DNA of 6,578 bases from the NCBI GenBank assembly GCA_963922715.1, contig CAWUJT010000108.1, positions 1 to 6,578 on the forward strand. Reading direction: 5' to 3'. Numbering within the stretch: the first letter of the stretch is position 1; each line of letters opens with the position of its first letter. Source of the DNA: CAWUJT01 sp963922715 (GTDB lineage Bacteria; Pseudomonadota; Alphaproteobacteria; Rhodobacterales; Rhodobacteraceae). The notes below the pieces were generated by a model that saw nothing but the letters and a program-made list of their open reading frames with translations, made no database searches and had not been told where the DNA came from. This document shows, in pieces, positions 5,517-6,578 of the stretch. The position numbers and the translations under genes are program-made.

Positions 5517-6578
5517 ATGACATCCACAGTCAAGGTTCCGCTTGGCGCACGTGCCTACGACGTGAGGATTGGAACAAAGATTCTGGAACAAGTTGGCGGT
5601 GAAATCTTACCGCTTTTGAACCGCCCCAAGGTGTTTGTTGTCACAGAGGTGCAGGTGGCGGGACATCATCTTGCAACCGTTCACTCTGGTTTGAGCGCTG
5701 AGGGGATCACTGCAGAGGTTCTGACCTTGCCAGCGGGCGAGGCCACCAAAAGTTGGCGCTACCTTCAACACACCGTGGAGTGGCTTTTGGAACAAAAAGC
5801 AGAACGTGGCGATGTTGTCTTGGCCCTGGGCGGCGGGGTTATCGGTGATCTTGTTGGCTTTGCTGCGGCGATCTTGCGCAGAGGTGTACGTTTCGTTCAA
5901 CTTCCCACATCACTTCTCGCGCAGGTGGACAGCTCGGTCGGTGGTAAAACGGGTATTAACGCCCCACACGGAAAAAATCTGATCGGTGCGTTTCACCAGC
6001 CCAGCCTTGTTTTGGCGGATGTTGGTGTTTTGAACACTTTGCCGTCGCGGGATTTTTTAGCGGGCTATGGTGAGGTCATGAAATATGGCTTGCTTGGGGA
6101 TGAGGCCTTTTTTACCTGGCTTGAGGAAAATGGCCCTAAGCTCGTCGACAGCGATGAAAGCGCGTTAATCGAAGCCGTGCGCCGCTCGGTTGCCATGAAG
6201 GCCGCGATTGTCACCCGTGATGAGACGGAACAGGGAGAGCGCGCGCTTCTTAATCTTGGCCATACGTTTTGCCATGCCCTTGAAGCGGCCACGGGGTATT
6301 CGGATCGATTGCTGCATGGGGAAGGGGTGGCGATTGGTTGCGCTTTGGCATTCGATCTGTCGGCACGCCTGGGGTTTTGCGTACAAGAGGTGCCAAGCCG
6401 TGTGCGGGCTCATCTCAAAGAGATGGGGTTGATGCGCGATCTGTCTGATATCCCTGGCGATCTGCCAGAGGCGGAAGGTTTGTTGGATCTTATGGGGCAG
6501 GATAAAAAAGTTGTTGCAGGGCGATTGCGCTTTATCCTTGCGAGAGCCATTGGTCAGGCTTTTGTGACAGCAGACGTT
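5517..6578 (+). CDS. aroB: 3-dehydroquinate synthase, 3' end outside window
   Basis: The frame is open from ATG 5517 to the window edge, giving 354 codons of an enzyme usually about 360-370 residues long, so only a short C-terminal piece is missing. It converts DAHP to 3-dehydroquinate, the second step of the shikimate pathway, using NAD and a divalent metal in the cytoplasm. The NAD-binding segment GGGVIGDLVGF lies at 105-115. The segment LPTSLLAQVDSSVGGKTGIN (129-148) carries the conserved DSSVGGKTGIN core. Metal ligands are Glu186 in GYGEVMKYG, His249 in NLGHTFCHALE and His267 in LHGEGVAIG. DKK at 329-331 is the conserved lysine region. All catalytic residues I can check are intact. The start lies one base after the aroK stop, with a GAGG site six bases before it. 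Confidence 0.96.
   Translation, partial: MTSTVKVPLGARAYDVRIGTKILEQVGGEILPLLNRPKVFVVTEVQVAGHHLATVHSGLSAEGITAEVLTLPAGEATKSWRYLQHTVEWLLEQKAERGDVVLALGGGVIGDLVGFAAAILRRGVRFVQLPTSLLAQVDSSVGGKTGINAPHGKNLIGAFHQPSLVLADVGVLNTLPSRDFLAGYGEVMKYGLLGDEAFFTWLEENGPKLVDSDESALIEAVRRSVAMKAAIVTRDETEQGERALLNLGHTFCHALEAATGYSDRLLHGEGVAIGCALAFDLSARLGFCVQEVPSRVRAHLKEMGLMRDLSDIPGDLPEAEGLLDLMGQDKKVVAGRLRFILARAIGQAFVTADV

Noticed and set aside
5607..5900. Minus-strand frames inside aroB (also 6065-6292 and 6165-6413)
   Set aside because: They are antisense to an intact, fully recognisable aroB, with no ribosome sites or protein-like features.

Overview
The window looks like ordinary chromosomal DNA of an alphaproteobacterium, most likely a marine Rhodobacterales (roseobacter-type) lineage. 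Three things point there: the PCuAC-SCO copper pair, the protein sequences of the CorC-like transporter and XerD, and the xerD / unnamed secreted protein / shikimate kinase / dehydroquinate synthase neighbourhood. Base composition looks moderate (roughly half GC by eye), low for that order. The order-level call comes from recognising sequences by memory, not from a search.

Left block (1-889, + strand): the C-terminal half of a periplasmic PCuAC copper chaperone, cut by the window edge, is followed after 10 bases by a complete SCO1/SenC protein. Together they are expected to load copper into the CuA centre of cytochrome c oxidase. This block converges on the next one across only 22 bases (890-911), where a weak hairpin is the only terminator candidate.

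Middle block (912-4869, - strand): four tightly packed genes, read from right to left. They are a 42-residue single-pass membrane protein, a 511-residue exported helical protein of unknown function that starts with TTG inside the small gene, the tyrosine recombinase XerD two bases later, and a CNNM/CBS/CorC-HlyC-type transporter. The spacing implies one transcript with translational coupling. No single pathway links the four products.

Right block (4964-6578, + strand): aroK (shikimate kinase) and aroB (3-dehydroquinate synthase, cut by the right edge), separated by one base. They supply two steps of chorismate synthesis. A 94-base AT-rich divergent region (4870-4963) separates this block from the middle one and must hold both promoters.

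I see no mobile element, CRISPR array, rRNA, tRNA, integration scar or defence system, and no stretch over 300 bases without a gene. The least explained parts are the 42-residue membrane protein and the 511-residue exported protein, which may work together at the cell envelope. I do not see convincing evidence of a new multi-gene system.
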